This document shows positions 52,799-60,505 of a stretch of DNA of 64,000 nucleotides, piece after piece; position 1 is the first letter of the stretch, and each line of letters starts with the position of its first letter. The position numbers and the translations under genes are program-made. This stretch comes from Streptomyces sp. NRRL S-244 (GTDB taxonomy: Bacteria; Actinomycetota; Actinomycetes; Streptomycetales; Streptomycetaceae): assembly GCF_000717915.1 (NCBI RefSeq), contig NZ_JOCX01000008.1, forward strand, positions 310,001-374,000, given 5' to 3'. The notes under the pieces were generated by a model, which worked only from the letters and a program-made list of their open reading frames with translations, was not told where the DNA came from and made no database searches.

Positions 52799-53529
52799 GC
52801 CCGGCCCCGGTCCGCGAAGGCCGCCATCAGACGGCGGACGACCTCCGCCTGGGCGGGCGCGAAGTCGGCGAGCAGCGCCTCCTGGAAGCCGGGCACCACC
52901 GGGCCGCCGGCCGGGACCGCCTCGAAGACCCCGGCGGGGACGGCCGCGATCAGCGCGTCGGCGAGCGGGCCGATGCGGGGGTCGTCGACGCGGGCCGCGG
53001 CGAGCTCGTCGAGCCGCTCGTACAGGGCGAGGACGGCCGGGTCGGCGGCCACGGGGGCGAGCGCGGCGTAGAGCTCCTCGCCGGCCGCGCCGGTGGCGTC
53101 GAGCAGGGTGAGGTGGTCGCGGTCCTTGGCGGCGGCCGGGGAGGCGGTGGGCGGCGCCTTCGCCAACAGCGCGGCGAGCCCGGGCGAGACGGGCTCGCCG
53201 TCCCCCGGCCCGGCGGCGAGCAGCGCCGCGAGCCGCTGCCGGCGGGAGGCGAGTTCGGCCTCCTGGCGGGCGAGGTCGGCGTCGAGTTCCGCCAGTACGT
53301 CGGCCAGCTCGCGCCCCTCGTCGTCCGCGAGGACGTCCCGCACCTCGTCGAGGCTCAGCCCGAGCTCGGTGAGCCGGCGCACCCGCGCCAGCAGGACGGC
53401 GTCGCGCACGCTGTACGCGCGATAGCCGTTGGGGCGCCGCTCCGGCTCCGGGAGCAGCCCGACATGGTGGTAGTGCCGGATCGCCCGGGTCGTGACCCCG
53501 ACGAGCGCGGCGATCTCTCCGATCCGCAT
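52795..53529 (-). CDS. MerR-family transcriptional regulator
   Basis: 244 aa from ATG 53529 with GGAGG just upstream. The MerR winged helix is textbook: MRIGEIAALVGVTTRAIRHYHHVGLLPEPERRPNGYRAYSVRDAVLLARVRRLTELGLSLDEVRDVL (cited in part). A coiled-coil follows (about 75-110), then a 130-residue effector-binding part of unknown type. The promoter has the long spacer expected of MerR control. It forms an operon with the PH-like membrane protein and is divergent from rnpB. Confidence 0.92.
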   Translation of the reverse strand: MRIGEIAALVGVTTRAIRHYHHVGLLPEPERRPNGYRAYSVRDAVLLARVRRLTELGLSLDEVRDVLADDEGRELADVLAELDADLARQEAELASRRQRLAALLAAGPGDGEPVSPGLAALLAKAPPTASPAAAKDRDHLTLLDATGAAGEELYAALAPVAADPAVLALYERLDELAAARVDDPRIGPLADALIAAVPAGVFEAVPAGGPVVPGFQEALLADFAPAQAEVVRRLMAAFADRGRA

Positions 53530-53536
53530 GCCCTCC

Positions 53537-53567
53537 AGTAGAAACCCTGCCGCTGCGTCAAGGTCAA
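53537..53567 (-). promoter_or_regulatory. MerR-type promoter with 19-bp spacer
   Basis: On the reverse strand TTGACC (53567-53562) and TCTACT (53542-53537) are 19 bp apart, the hallmark of MerR-activated promoters. The spacer carries a partial dyad (CCTTGACG / CGGCAGGG). The start codon follows the -10 by only 7 nt, so the transcript may be nearly leaderless. Confidence 0.6.
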
Positions 53568-53600
53568 GCGCGGCGCCCGGCGCGGGTAGCATGGTCACTC

Positions 53601-54017
53601 GCAGAACAACCGGAGCGGGCGGCCGCGTCGGGATCCCCGGATCCCGCCGAGGAACGTCCGGGCTCCACAGGGCAGGGTGGTGGCTAACGGCCACCCGGGG
53701 TGACCCGCGGGACAGTGCCACAGAAAACAGACCGCCGGGGCTTCGGCCCTCGGTAAGGGTGAAACGGTGGTGTAAGAGACCACCAGCGCCTGGGGTGACC
53801 CAGGCGGCTAGGTAAACCCCACCCGGAGCAAGGTCAAGAGGGGCCGGCCGTTTTCGGACGGCGGGCCCTGCGCGAACGTTCGAGGGCTGCCCGCCCGAGT
53901 TCGCGGGTAGACCGCAGGAGGCCGGCGGCAACGCCGGTCCTAGATGGATGGCCGTCTCCCCGGCGACCGCGAGGTCACCGGGCGACAGAACCCGGCGTAC
54001 AGCTCCGGTTGTTCTGC
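53601..54017 (+). ncRNA. rnpB: RNase P RNA (class A)
   Basis: The catalytic RNA of RNase P, which matures tRNA 5' ends. Conserved cores are visible: GAGGAACGTCCGGGCTCCAC near 53650, ACAGAAAACAGACCGCC, GGTAAGGGTGAAACGG, GCAAGGTCAAGAGG and, near the 3' end, CGACAGAACCCGGCGTACAG. The ends were set from P1: bases 53601-53616 pair perfectly with 54002-54017 (16 bp), so mature ends may lie a few bases inside. A possible -10 (TAGCAT) is at 53587-53592. This location near RNase H-CobC and the zinc-ribbon gene is typical for actinomycetes. Confidence 0.95.
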
Positions 54018-54029
54018 ACTCGACGAAGC

Positions 54030-54065
54030 CGAAGGGCCCGTTCCCGTCAGGGGGCGGGCCCTTCG
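54030..54065 (+). terminator. rnpB terminator hairpin
   Basis: CGAAGGGCCCG (54030-54040) pairs with CGGGCCCTTCG (54055-54065), 12 bp after the P1 end and before the convergent RNase H stop. Confidence 0.8.
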
Positions 54066-54078
54066 CCGTACGTCGCTT

Positions 54079-55410
54079 CTACCGCAGGTGCGAGGTGTCG
54101 TTCAGCAGGCGCACCGAGGCGTTGCCGTCGGCGTAGTAGGCCACCGCCGAGAGGGAGGCCGCGGACAGCTCCATCTTGAACAGCGCCTCCGGCGGGGCCC
54201 CCAGCGCGAGCCGGACCAGGATCTTGACCGGGGTCACGTGCGTGACCAGCAGCACCGTGCGGCCCGCGTGCGCGGCCAGCAGCCGGTCCCGGGTCGCCGA
54301 GATGCGGCGGGTGGCGGCCGTGAAGCTCTCGCCGCCGCCCGTCGGGGCCGCCTTCGGGGAGTCCAGCCAGGCCTGGAGGTCGTCCGGGAAGCGCTCGCGC
54401 ACCTCGCCGAAGGTCAGACCCTCCCAGGCGCCGAAGTCCACCTCGCGCAGGCCCTCCTCGACGGTGACCGTGAGGCCGAGCCGGTCCGCGACGGCCTGCG
54501 CGGTCTCCCGGCAGCGGCGCAGCGGGGAGCTGACGATCGTCTGGACGGTGCCGCGCGCGGCCAGGGCCTCGGCCACCGCCGATGCCTGGCGGCGGCCGGC
54601 CTCGGACAGCTCCGGGTCGGTGCCGCCGCTGCCGGAGAAGCGCTTCTGCGGGGTGAGGGCCGTCTCCCCGTGGCGCAGCAGGACGAAGGTCGCCGGGGTC
54701 CCCATGTCGGGGCCCCAGCCCGGCGTGGCGGACGGGGCCTGGGCCGGGCCCGGCGCCGGGGCGGGGATGCGTCCCGATGCGGTGGCGCCGTGCTCCGCGA
54801 ACAGGGTGTCGGCCCCTGCCTCCTCGCGTGCCGGCGCGGTGGCCGACGTACCGGAAGCAGTGGCGAGGGCGGCCCGTACGGCCGCGGCCCCCTTCGCGGC
54901 ATCCCCCGGAGGGCCGGCCGGCGGGGTCGCCAGGGCGCGGGCCGCCGAGGTGTCCAGGGCCGCCGAAGAGGCCGACGGCTCCCACTGCTCGCCGCGCTTG
55001 CCCGCGTCCATCGCCTCGTTGGCGAGCCGGTCCGCGTGCTTGTTGCGCTCGCGCGGGATCCACTCGTACGTCACCTGCGCGCGCGGCAGGATCTTCGCCG
55101 CCTCCGCGGCGAGGGGCTTCATGTCGGGGTGCTTGATCTTCCAGCGGCCCGACATCTGCTCGACGACCAGCTTGGAGTCCATGCGGACCTGGACCACGGC
55201 GTCGGGGGACAGCTCGCGGGCCGCCCTGAGCCCGGCGATCAGGCCCTTGTACTCGGCCACGTTGTTCGTCGCGACGCCGATGTACTCGGCGCGCTCGGCC
55301 AGCGTCTCGCCCGTCGCCGGGTCGAGGACGACCGCGCCGTAGCCGGCGGGCCCCGGGTTGCCCCGGGAGCCGCCGTCCGCCTCCACGACGAACCGGACAG
55401 GCCTCTGCAT
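54079..55410 (-). CDS. Bifunctional RNase HI / acid phosphatase (CobC-like)
   Basis: 443 aa. Residues 1-140 are RNase HI with the four acidic catalytic residues D12, E53, D78 and D127 (EADGGSRGNPG, NNVAEYKG, RMDSKLV, NKHADRLA). A variable Ala/Pro linker (145-235) follows. The C-terminal 200 residues are a histidine phosphatase: LLRHGET with the catalytic His, SSPLRRCRETAQ, and VTHVTP. The same fusion is known in M. tuberculosis (Rv2228c), where the C-terminal part has alpha-ribazole/acid phosphatase activity. It lies 1 nt against the zinc-ribbon gene and is likely in its operon. Confidence 0.94.
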   Translation of the reverse strand: MQRPVRFVVEADGGSRGNPGPAGYGAVVLDPATGETLAERAEYIGVATNNVAEYKGLIAGLRAARELSPDAVVQVRMDSKLVVEQMSGRWKIKHPDMKPLAAEAAKILPRAQVTYEWIPRERNKHADRLANEAMDAGKRGEQWEPSASSAALDTSAARALATPPAGPPGDAAKGAAAVRAALATASGTSATAPAREEAGADTLFAEHGATASGRIPAPAPGPAQAPSATPGWGPDMGTPATFVLLRHGETALTPQKRFSGSGGTDPELSEAGRRQASAVAEALAARGTVQTIVSSPLRRCRETAQAVADRLGLTVTVEEGLREVDFGAWEGLTFGEVRERFPDDLQAWLDSPKAAPTGGGESFTAATRRISATRDRLLAAHAGRTVLLVTHVTPVKILVRLALGAPPEALFKMELSAASLSAVAYYADGNASVRLLNDTSHLR

Positions 55411-56153
55411 CAGATGCCCGAGTCGGCCGTACGGACCAGGATGCGGCCGCAGTTCTCGTGACGCACGACCTGGTCGCGGGCCGCGGCCTTGATCTCGTTG
55501 ACCTCGGCCATGTCGAGCTCCAGGCGGCAGCCCTCGCAGCGGCGCTGGTACAGGCGGGCGGCGCCGACGCCGCCCTGCTTGACGCGGATCTTCTCGTACA
55601 GGGCCATCAGGTCGGCCGGCATCGAGGCGACGATGACCTCGCGGTCCTTGGCGATCTTCGCGGCCTCGGCGTCGAGCTCGCCGGTGGCCGCGTCGCGGCG
55701 GGCGGTGGCGTCCGTCAGCTTGGCTTCGAGGGCGGCGACCCGCTCCGTCAGCTCGGTGACCCGCTCCTGCGCGCCCTCCAGGCGCTCCATGACCTCCAGG
55801 ACCACGTCCTCCAGATCGGCCTGGCGCTTGGCGAGGGAGACGACCTCGCTCTGCAGGTTCGCCAGGTCGCGGGCGGAGATGCCCGCGCCGGAGTCGAGCC
55901 GCTGCTGGTCGCGGGCCGCGCGCTGGCGCACCTGGTCGACGTCCTGCTCCGCCTTGGTCTGCTCGCGGGCGGCGTCGCTCGCCTGCGTCTGGGCCGCCAC
56001 GAGCAGGTCGCGCTGCTGCGTCAGGTCCTTGGCCAGGGACTCGACCTCGGTGTGCTCCGGCAGCGACTTGCGCTTGTGGGCGAGCTGAGACAGCCGGACG
56101 TCCAGGGCCTGGACGTCGAGAAGTCGGATCTGGTCGGCGGGCTCGGCGTTCAG
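55410..56153 (-). CDS. Coiled-coil zinc-ribbon protein, CTG start
   Basis: 247 aa. A long coiled coil (about 10-185; heptads such as LTERVAALEAKLTDATARRD) is followed by a C-terminal zinc knuckle with C206, C209, H232 and C235 (RRCEGC...RHENC). The start is probably CTG 56153: the strong site AGGAG lies 7-8 nt upstream, the CTGA overlap with the Nif3 stop is the usual coupling geometry, and the next residues (NAEPADQIRLLDVQ) match how relatives begin. No ATG or GTG is near in frame; a GTG about 60 nt upstream would add unrelated residues. Function is unknown; relatives may bind nucleic acids. Confidence 0.85.
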   Translation of the reverse strand: MNAEPADQIRLLDVQALDVRLSQLAHKRKSLPEHTEVESLAKDLTQQRDLLVAAQTQASDAAREQTKAEQDVDQVRQRAARDQQRLDSGAGISARDLANLQSEVVSLAKRQADLEDVVLEVMERLEGAQERVTELTERVAALEAKLTDATARRDAATGELDAEAAKIAKDREVIVASMPADLMALYEKIRVKQGGVGAARLYQRRCEGCRLELDMAEVNEIKAAARDQVVRHENCGRILVRTADSGI

Positions 56154-57016
56154 TTGGGGGCTCCTGAGATAGAAGAGGGAGATGAAGGAACGTCGGACGG
56201 CGCGTGCACCGTCCACGGGTCGGTGACCGTGCGCGAGACGTGGGTGCGCAGACCCCAGCCGTGGCGCTCGGAGATCGCGTCGAGCTGCGTGGCCGCCTGC
56301 TCGCACCAGGGCCACTCGGTGGCCCAGTGCGCGGCGTCGACGAGGGCGAGCGGGCTCTGCTCGCGGGCCTCGGACACGGGGTGGTGGCGCAGGTCGGCGG
56401 TGAGGAACACGTCCACGCCGGCGGCCCGGACCTGGTCGAAGAGGCTGTCCCCGGAGCCGCCGCTGACGGCGACGGTACGGACGAGCAGTTCGGGGTCGCC
56501 GGCGACGCGGATGCCCTGCGCGGTCCGCGGCAGCCGGGCGGCGGCGCGGGCGGCGAACGCGCGCAGGGTCTCGGGGTGGTCCAGCTCGCAGATCCGGCCG
56601 AGGCCGCGGCGGCCCTCGGGGTCGGTGGGATCGGGGACCAGCGGGCCGGTGATGCGCAGGTCGAGGGCGCCGGCGAGGGCGTCGGAGACGCCGGGGTCGG
56701 CGGTGTCCGCGTTGGTGTGGGCGACGTGCAGCGCGATGTCGTTCTTGATCAGCGTGTGCACGACGCGGCCCTTGAAGGTGCCGGCCTCGACGGTGGTGGT
56801 GCCGCGCAGGTAGAGGGGATGGTGGGTGACGACCAGGTCGGCGCCCAGCTTCACGGCTTCGTCGACGATGTCCTGCACGGGGTCGACGGCGAACAGGACG
56901 CGGGAGACCTCGGCGTCGGGATCGCCGCAGACGGTTCCGACGGCGTCCCACTGCTCGGCCCGCGAGGGGGGCCAGAGGGCGTCCAGCGCGGCGATGACTT
57001 CGGAGAGACGGGGCAC
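56150..57016 (-). CDS. Nif3-like dinuclear metal centre protein
   Basis: 288 aa from GTG 57016. Nif3/DUF34 family: EQWDAVGTVCGDP, VVTHHPLYLRG (two adjacent His of the metal site), HVAHTNADTADPGVSDALA, AVSGGSGDSLFDQVRAAGVDVFLTADLRHH and DAAHWATEW. Six His/Glu ligands for a di-metal site are present. GTP cyclohydrolase-like roles were proposed for some relatives, but the function is not settled. The family is usually next to the zinc-ribbon gene, as here (4-nt overlap). Confidence 0.92.
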   Translation of the reverse strand: MPRLSEVIAALDALWPPSRAEQWDAVGTVCGDPDAEVSRVLFAVDPVQDIVDEAVKLGADLVVTHHPLYLRGTTTVEAGTFKGRVVHTLIKNDIALHVAHTNADTADPGVSDALAGALDLRITGPLVPDPTDPEGRRGLGRICELDHPETLRAFAARAAARLPRTAQGIRVAGDPELLVRTVAVSGGSGDSLFDQVRAAGVDVFLTADLRHHPVSEAREQSPLALVDAAHWATEWPWCEQAATQLDAISERHGWGLRTHVSRTVTDPWTVHAPSDVPSSPSSISGAPN

Positions 57017-57063
57017 AGGCCAAGGCTACCGTCCGTACGGGAGCGGGTCCGTCCCCACGGGGT

Positions 57064-57118
57064 GGCGGGCGTAGGGGTCCCGGCGGGCGTAGGGGTCCCG
57101 GCGGGCGTGCGGGGTCCC
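57064..57118. repeat. 18-bp tandem repeat
   Basis: GGCGGGCGTAGGGGTCCC occurs twice exactly (57064-57099), with a third copy carrying one inserted base (57100-57118). The third copy supplies the first arm of the adjoining terminator. Confidence 0.8.
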
Positions 57119-57134
57119 GGGCGGCCGGGACCCC
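57111..57134 (-). terminator. Terminator of the siderophore-binding gene
   Basis: GGGGTCCCGG (57111-57120) pairs perfectly with CCGGGACCCC (57125-57134), loop GCGG, 23 bp after the stop of the leftward gene. Confidence 0.75.
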
Positions 57135-57157
57135 TGCGGGCACTCCGTACTCACTGC

Positions 57158-58207
57158 TTACTTGACGAGGAAGGTGCGCAGGTCGTCCAGGACCTTGTCG
57201 GCGGCGGTCACGCCGAGGCCCAGGTACCAGGTCTCGTCCGGGACGTCCTTGGCGCGGCCCTGCTGCACGGCCTCCAGGTTCTTCCACAGCGGGTTGGCCT
57301 CGGCGGAGTCCCGCTTGGTCTTGTCCTTCTTCCCGTACACGCCGGTGAAGATCCAGTCGGCGGCGGCCTCGTCCATCCGCTCCGGGCTGATCTCGACGGC
57401 GAGGTCCTCGACCTGCTGGTTCTGCGGGCGCGGGATGCCGGTGTCCTTGAGGATGGTGCCGATGAAGGAGGCGCCCGCGTAGAGGCGGGTCTTGCCCGGC
57501 ATGTAGCGGAGCATGGTGACGGTCGGCTTCTTCTCGCCGAGGTCGTCGCCGAGCTTCGCGGCCTTGGCCTGGTAGGCGTCGAGCTTGGTCCTGGCCTCGG
57601 CGGTCTTGTCCAGGGCGGCCGCGTTCAGGAGGTAGTTCTCCTTCCACGGGAAGCCCGGGCGGATGGAGAACACGGTCGGGGCGATCTTCGAGAGCGCCTC
57701 GTACTTGTCCGCGGAGCGCAGCTGGCTGCCGAGGATCAGGTCGGGCTTGAGGGCGTTGATCGCCTCGAGGTTGAGGTTGTTGATGGTGCCGACGGACTTG
57801 GGCTCGCCGGCCTCCTTCTTCAGGTAGCCCGGAATGCCGTCGTCGCCCTCGGTGGGGGCGTAGCCGACGGGCTGGAGGCCGAGCGAGACAACGTTGTCCA
57901 GTTCACCGACGTCGAGGACGACGACGCGCTTGGGCGCGGCTGTGATCTCGGTGGCGCCCATGGCGTGGGTGATCGTGCGCGGGAACTGACCGGCCGGGGA
58001 CGTGGTTCCGAAGGCGGCCGTCTTCCGCGCGGCCTCGGAGAACTCCTTGCCGCCCTGGGCGACGGCCTTCCCGCCCCCGGCCGGGGCGGTGTCCTTGCCG
58101 TTCCCGTCCTTGCCGGCCTTCGCGTCCTGGCCGCCGCAGGCGGTGAGGGCGAGCGCGGCGGCTGCGGCGAGGGCGACGGCGGCTGTTCCGCGGCGTCGGA
58201 AGGACAT
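57158..58207 (-). CDS. Ferrisiderophore ABC transporter substrate-binding lipoprotein
   Basis: 349 aa. Lipobox LALTAC with Cys24, then a Gly/Lys-rich spacer. FecB/FhuD-type fold: TITHAMGATEITAAPKRVVVLD, GELDNVVSLGLQPVGYAP, LEAINALKPDLILGS and a C-terminal helix DKVLDDLRTFL. It resembles DesE, the desferrioxamine-binding lipoprotein of Streptomyces, but ligand specificity cannot be read from sequence. No permease or ATPase is adjacent, so it must use a transporter encoded elsewhere. A perfect iron box lies just upstream. Confidence 0.9.
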   Translation of the reverse strand: MSFRRRGTAAVALAAAAALALTACGGQDAKAGKDGNGKDTAPAGGGKAVAQGGKEFSEAARKTAAFGTTSPAGQFPRTITHAMGATEITAAPKRVVVLDVGELDNVVSLGLQPVGYAPTEGDDGIPGYLKKEAGEPKSVGTINNLNLEAINALKPDLILGSQLRSADKYEALSKIAPTVFSIRPGFPWKENYLLNAAALDKTAEARTKLDAYQAKAAKLGDDLGEKKPTVTMLRYMPGKTRLYAGASFIGTILKDTGIPRPQNQQVEDLAVEISPERMDEAAADWIFTGVYGKKDKTKRDSAEANPLWKNLEAVQQGRAKDVPDETWYLGLGVTAADKVLDDLRTFLVK

Positions 58208-58242
58208 GTCGGATCTCCTGGAGTGGGGGGGGGCACGAGCGA

Positions 58243-58258
58243 GTTAGGTAAACCTAAC
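58243..58258 (-). promoter_or_regulatory. DmdR/IdeR iron box
   Basis: GTTAGGT-AA-ACCTAAC is a perfect palindrome with the iron-box core, 36 bp upstream of the siderophore-binding lipoprotein start. A G9 run lies between box and gene. Confidence 0.85.
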
Positions 58259-58418
58259 CAACCCGGCTCACCCTAAACGCCCCGCCATGGCACAGCACAG
58301 TCGCCCCCGCCGGCAGACCTGAACCGCCTGGCGGCCACCCGTACGTGTGAAGCGGGGAAGGTCGTGTTGTTCGGCCCGAAGGGCGAAAACTAGCTTCCTC
58401 CCCGGAGGTGACGCACGG

Positions 58419-59483
58419 ATGACTGTCTGTGCCATCGAGATCACGACGACGGCCCCGTTCACCATCGCGGCGGACGGGTCGTACGCGGCCCGGCTGGCCG
58501 GGGACGGGGAGGCCCGCTACCCGGAGCGCTGGACCCTGGCCGGGCCCGAGCCGTATGCGGTGCCGCTGCCGCTCGCGCAGCCCGAGGAGGCCGACAGCGA
58601 GGTGCTGGCGCTGGCCGACGGCCGGGTGCTGATCCACCGGCGGGTCGCGCAGCGGCACGCCTTCGCGCTGCTGTACCCGACGGGCGGCGCCGCGGCCGGG
58701 CCGCGGACCGGGGAGCTCCCGCTGGGCTCGGTGGACCCCGGGGGCGAAGAGGTACGGGTGTCCCTGCTGCCCCCGTCCCCGGACGGATGCGGCGCCTTCG
58801 CCCTGGCCGCGTCGGCCGCCGGGACCACGGTCTGGCAGGTGGCCGGGGGCCCCTTCGGGCCGGTCGCCCGGATCCCGGGCCGCTGCTCCGGCGGCGTCTG
58901 GCTGGACCGGGCGGGCCGGATGCTGGCGCTGGACCGCGAGCTGGACGGCACCACCAAGGCCGTCGCGGTGGACCTGGGCCGGGGCGGCGAGGTCTCCCCG
59001 CTGCTCCAGATCGCGGAGGGCAGCGACGACCGGCTCCTGCTGGCCGACCCCGACAGCGGGCTGCTGCTGATCCGCTCGGACGCCCCGGGCGAACCGCGCC
59101 TGGGCTGGGGGGTGCTGGGCAGCTCGCTCCCGGTGCGCTTCCCCGAGTGCCTGCGGGGGGAGGCGGGGACCCCGTTCGCCGTGCAGCCGGGCCAGGCCCT
59201 GATGCCGGAGACCTGCGGGGTCGCGCTCCGGCTGGAGGGCGGTGGGATCGGCCTGTGGCGGCCCGCCGACCGGCACGTGTTCCGGCTCGCCGCGCCCGAA
59301 GGCTGGCTCGGCACCGGGCTGTGGAGCCCGCAGGGCCGCCTGCACCTCCCGTACGCGACCCCCGGGACCCCCTGCGGGATCGCGGGGCTGACCCTGCCGG
59401 TGTCCCCGCCGCCCCCGGTCCGGCTGGACCCGCCGCCGCCGGCCGCGCCGCGCCCCGTACCCCTGCAACAGGCCCCGCTGTAG
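58419..59483 (+). CDS. Hypothetical protein, probable beta-propeller
   Basis: 354 aa from ATG 58419 with CCGGAGG 11 nt upstream. The sequence is a series of beta-rich repeats of about 40-50 residues (EVLALADGRVLIHRR, GVWLDRAGRMLALDREL, RLLLADPDSGLLLIRSD, GLWSPQGRLHLPY), which suggests a propeller. No signal peptide or catalytic motif is visible. The C-terminal 30 residues are Pro-rich. Function unknown; it stands between the siderophore and lipid gene groups. Confidence 0.78.
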   Translation: MTVCAIEITTTAPFTIAADGSYAARLAGDGEARYPERWTLAGPEPYAVPLPLAQPEEADSEVLALADGRVLIHRRVAQRHAFALLYPTGGAAAGPRTGELPLGSVDPGGEEVRVSLLPPSPDGCGAFALAASAAGTTVWQVAGGPFGPVARIPGRCSGGVWLDRAGRMLALDRELDGTTKAVAVDLGRGGEVSPLLQIAEGSDDRLLLADPDSGLLLIRSDAPGEPRLGWGVLGSSLPVRFPECLRGEAGTPFAVQPGQALMPETCGVALRLEGGGIGLWRPADRHVFRLAAPEGWLGTGLWSPQGRLHLPYATPGTPCGIAGLTLPVSPPPPVRLDPPPPAAPRPVPLQQAPL

Positions 59484-59522
59484 CGGGGCCCGCGACAAGA
59501 GCCCGCCGCCGGACACTCCCCC

Positions 59523-60464
59523 CTAGTCGTGCTTGAGGCCCAGGACCTCCGCCGCGGCGAACGTTTCGCCCGCCGGGCGGGAGTCGTAGTGAGGGGTGAG
59601 CAGTCCGTCCAGTTCCTCGTAGGAGAAGGCCTCCTTCGCGGTGTCGAACTTCGCGGCCACCTTCGGGCGTTCCATCACGACGACGATCCCGCCGTGCACG
59701 ACGAACAGCTGCCCGTTGGCCTTCGCCGAGGCCGGCGAGGCCAGGTAGCCGACCAGCGGGGCCACGTGCTCGGGGGCCAGCGGGTCGAGCTTGCCGTCCT
59801 CCGGGAGCTGGAAGCCGGCGAAGACGTCCTCCGTCATGCGGGTCCGGGCGCGCGGGCAGATGGCGTTGGCCGTCACCCCGTACTTGGCGAGGGCCAGGGC
59901 GGTCGAGGTGGTCAGGCCCACGATGCCGCCCTTGGCCGCCGCGTAGTTCGGCTGGCCGGCCGAGCCGCCGAGGAAGGCCTCGGAGGAGGTGTTGACGATC
60001 CGGCCGTAGACCGGTCCGCCCGCCGCCTTCGACCGCTCGCGCCAGTGGACGGAGGCGAAGTGCGTCGTGTTGAAGTGGCCCTTGAGGTGGACCCGGATCA
60101 CCGAGTCCCACTCCTCCTCCGACATGGAGAAGACCATCCGGTCGCGCAGGATGCCCGCGTTGTTGACCAGGACGTCGAGCTTCCCGAAGCTGGTGACCGC
60201 CAGCTCGACCAGCTCGCGCGCCTGCTCGAAGTCGGCCACGTCGCCGAGGTGCGCCACCGCCTGCCCGCCCGCGGCGCGGATCTCCGCGGCCACCTCCTCC
60301 GCAGGGGCGGCCGAGGCCTCTCCGGAGCCGTCCCGTCCGCTCTGGCCGAAGTCGTTGACGACCACGCTCGCGCCGAGCCGCGCGAGCTCGATCGCCTCGG
60401 CCCGGCCGAGCCCGCGGCCGGCGCCGGTGACGATGGCGGACAGGCCCTCAAGTGGGAGTGACAT
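59523..60464 (-). CDS. MFE-2-type 3-hydroxyacyl-CoA dehydrogenase (SDR)
   Basis: 313 aa. Classical SDR core: VTGAGRGLGRAEAIELARLGA, NDFGQSGRDGSG (NAD-type acidic residue), NNAGILRDRMVF, catalytic Ser in NTSSEAFLGGSAGQPNYAAAKGG with Tyr-x3-Lys. FGQ, NNAGILRDRM and GQPNYAAAK are the marks of peroxisomal multifunctional enzyme type 2 and mycobacterial homologues, which oxidise 3-hydroxyacyl-CoA or steroid side-chain intermediates. A 60-residue C-terminal extension is normal for this group. It is last in the operon maoC-adh-sdr. Confidence 0.9.
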   Translation of the reverse strand: MSLPLEGLSAIVTGAGRGLGRAEAIELARLGASVVVNDFGQSGRDGSGEASAAPAEEVAAEIRAAGGQAVAHLGDVADFEQARELVELAVTSFGKLDVLVNNAGILRDRMVFSMSEEEWDSVIRVHLKGHFNTTHFASVHWRERSKAAGGPVYGRIVNTSSEAFLGGSAGQPNYAAAKGGIVGLTTSTALALAKYGVTANAICPRARTRMTEDVFAGFQLPEDGKLDPLAPEHVAPLVGYLASPASAKANGQLFVVHGGIVVVMERPKVAAKFDTAKEAFSYEELDGLLTPHYDSRPAGETFAAAEVLGLKHD

Positions 60465-60505
60465 CTACCGGATTCCTCTCAGAGCTCTTGGATCGGTCGG
60501 GATGC

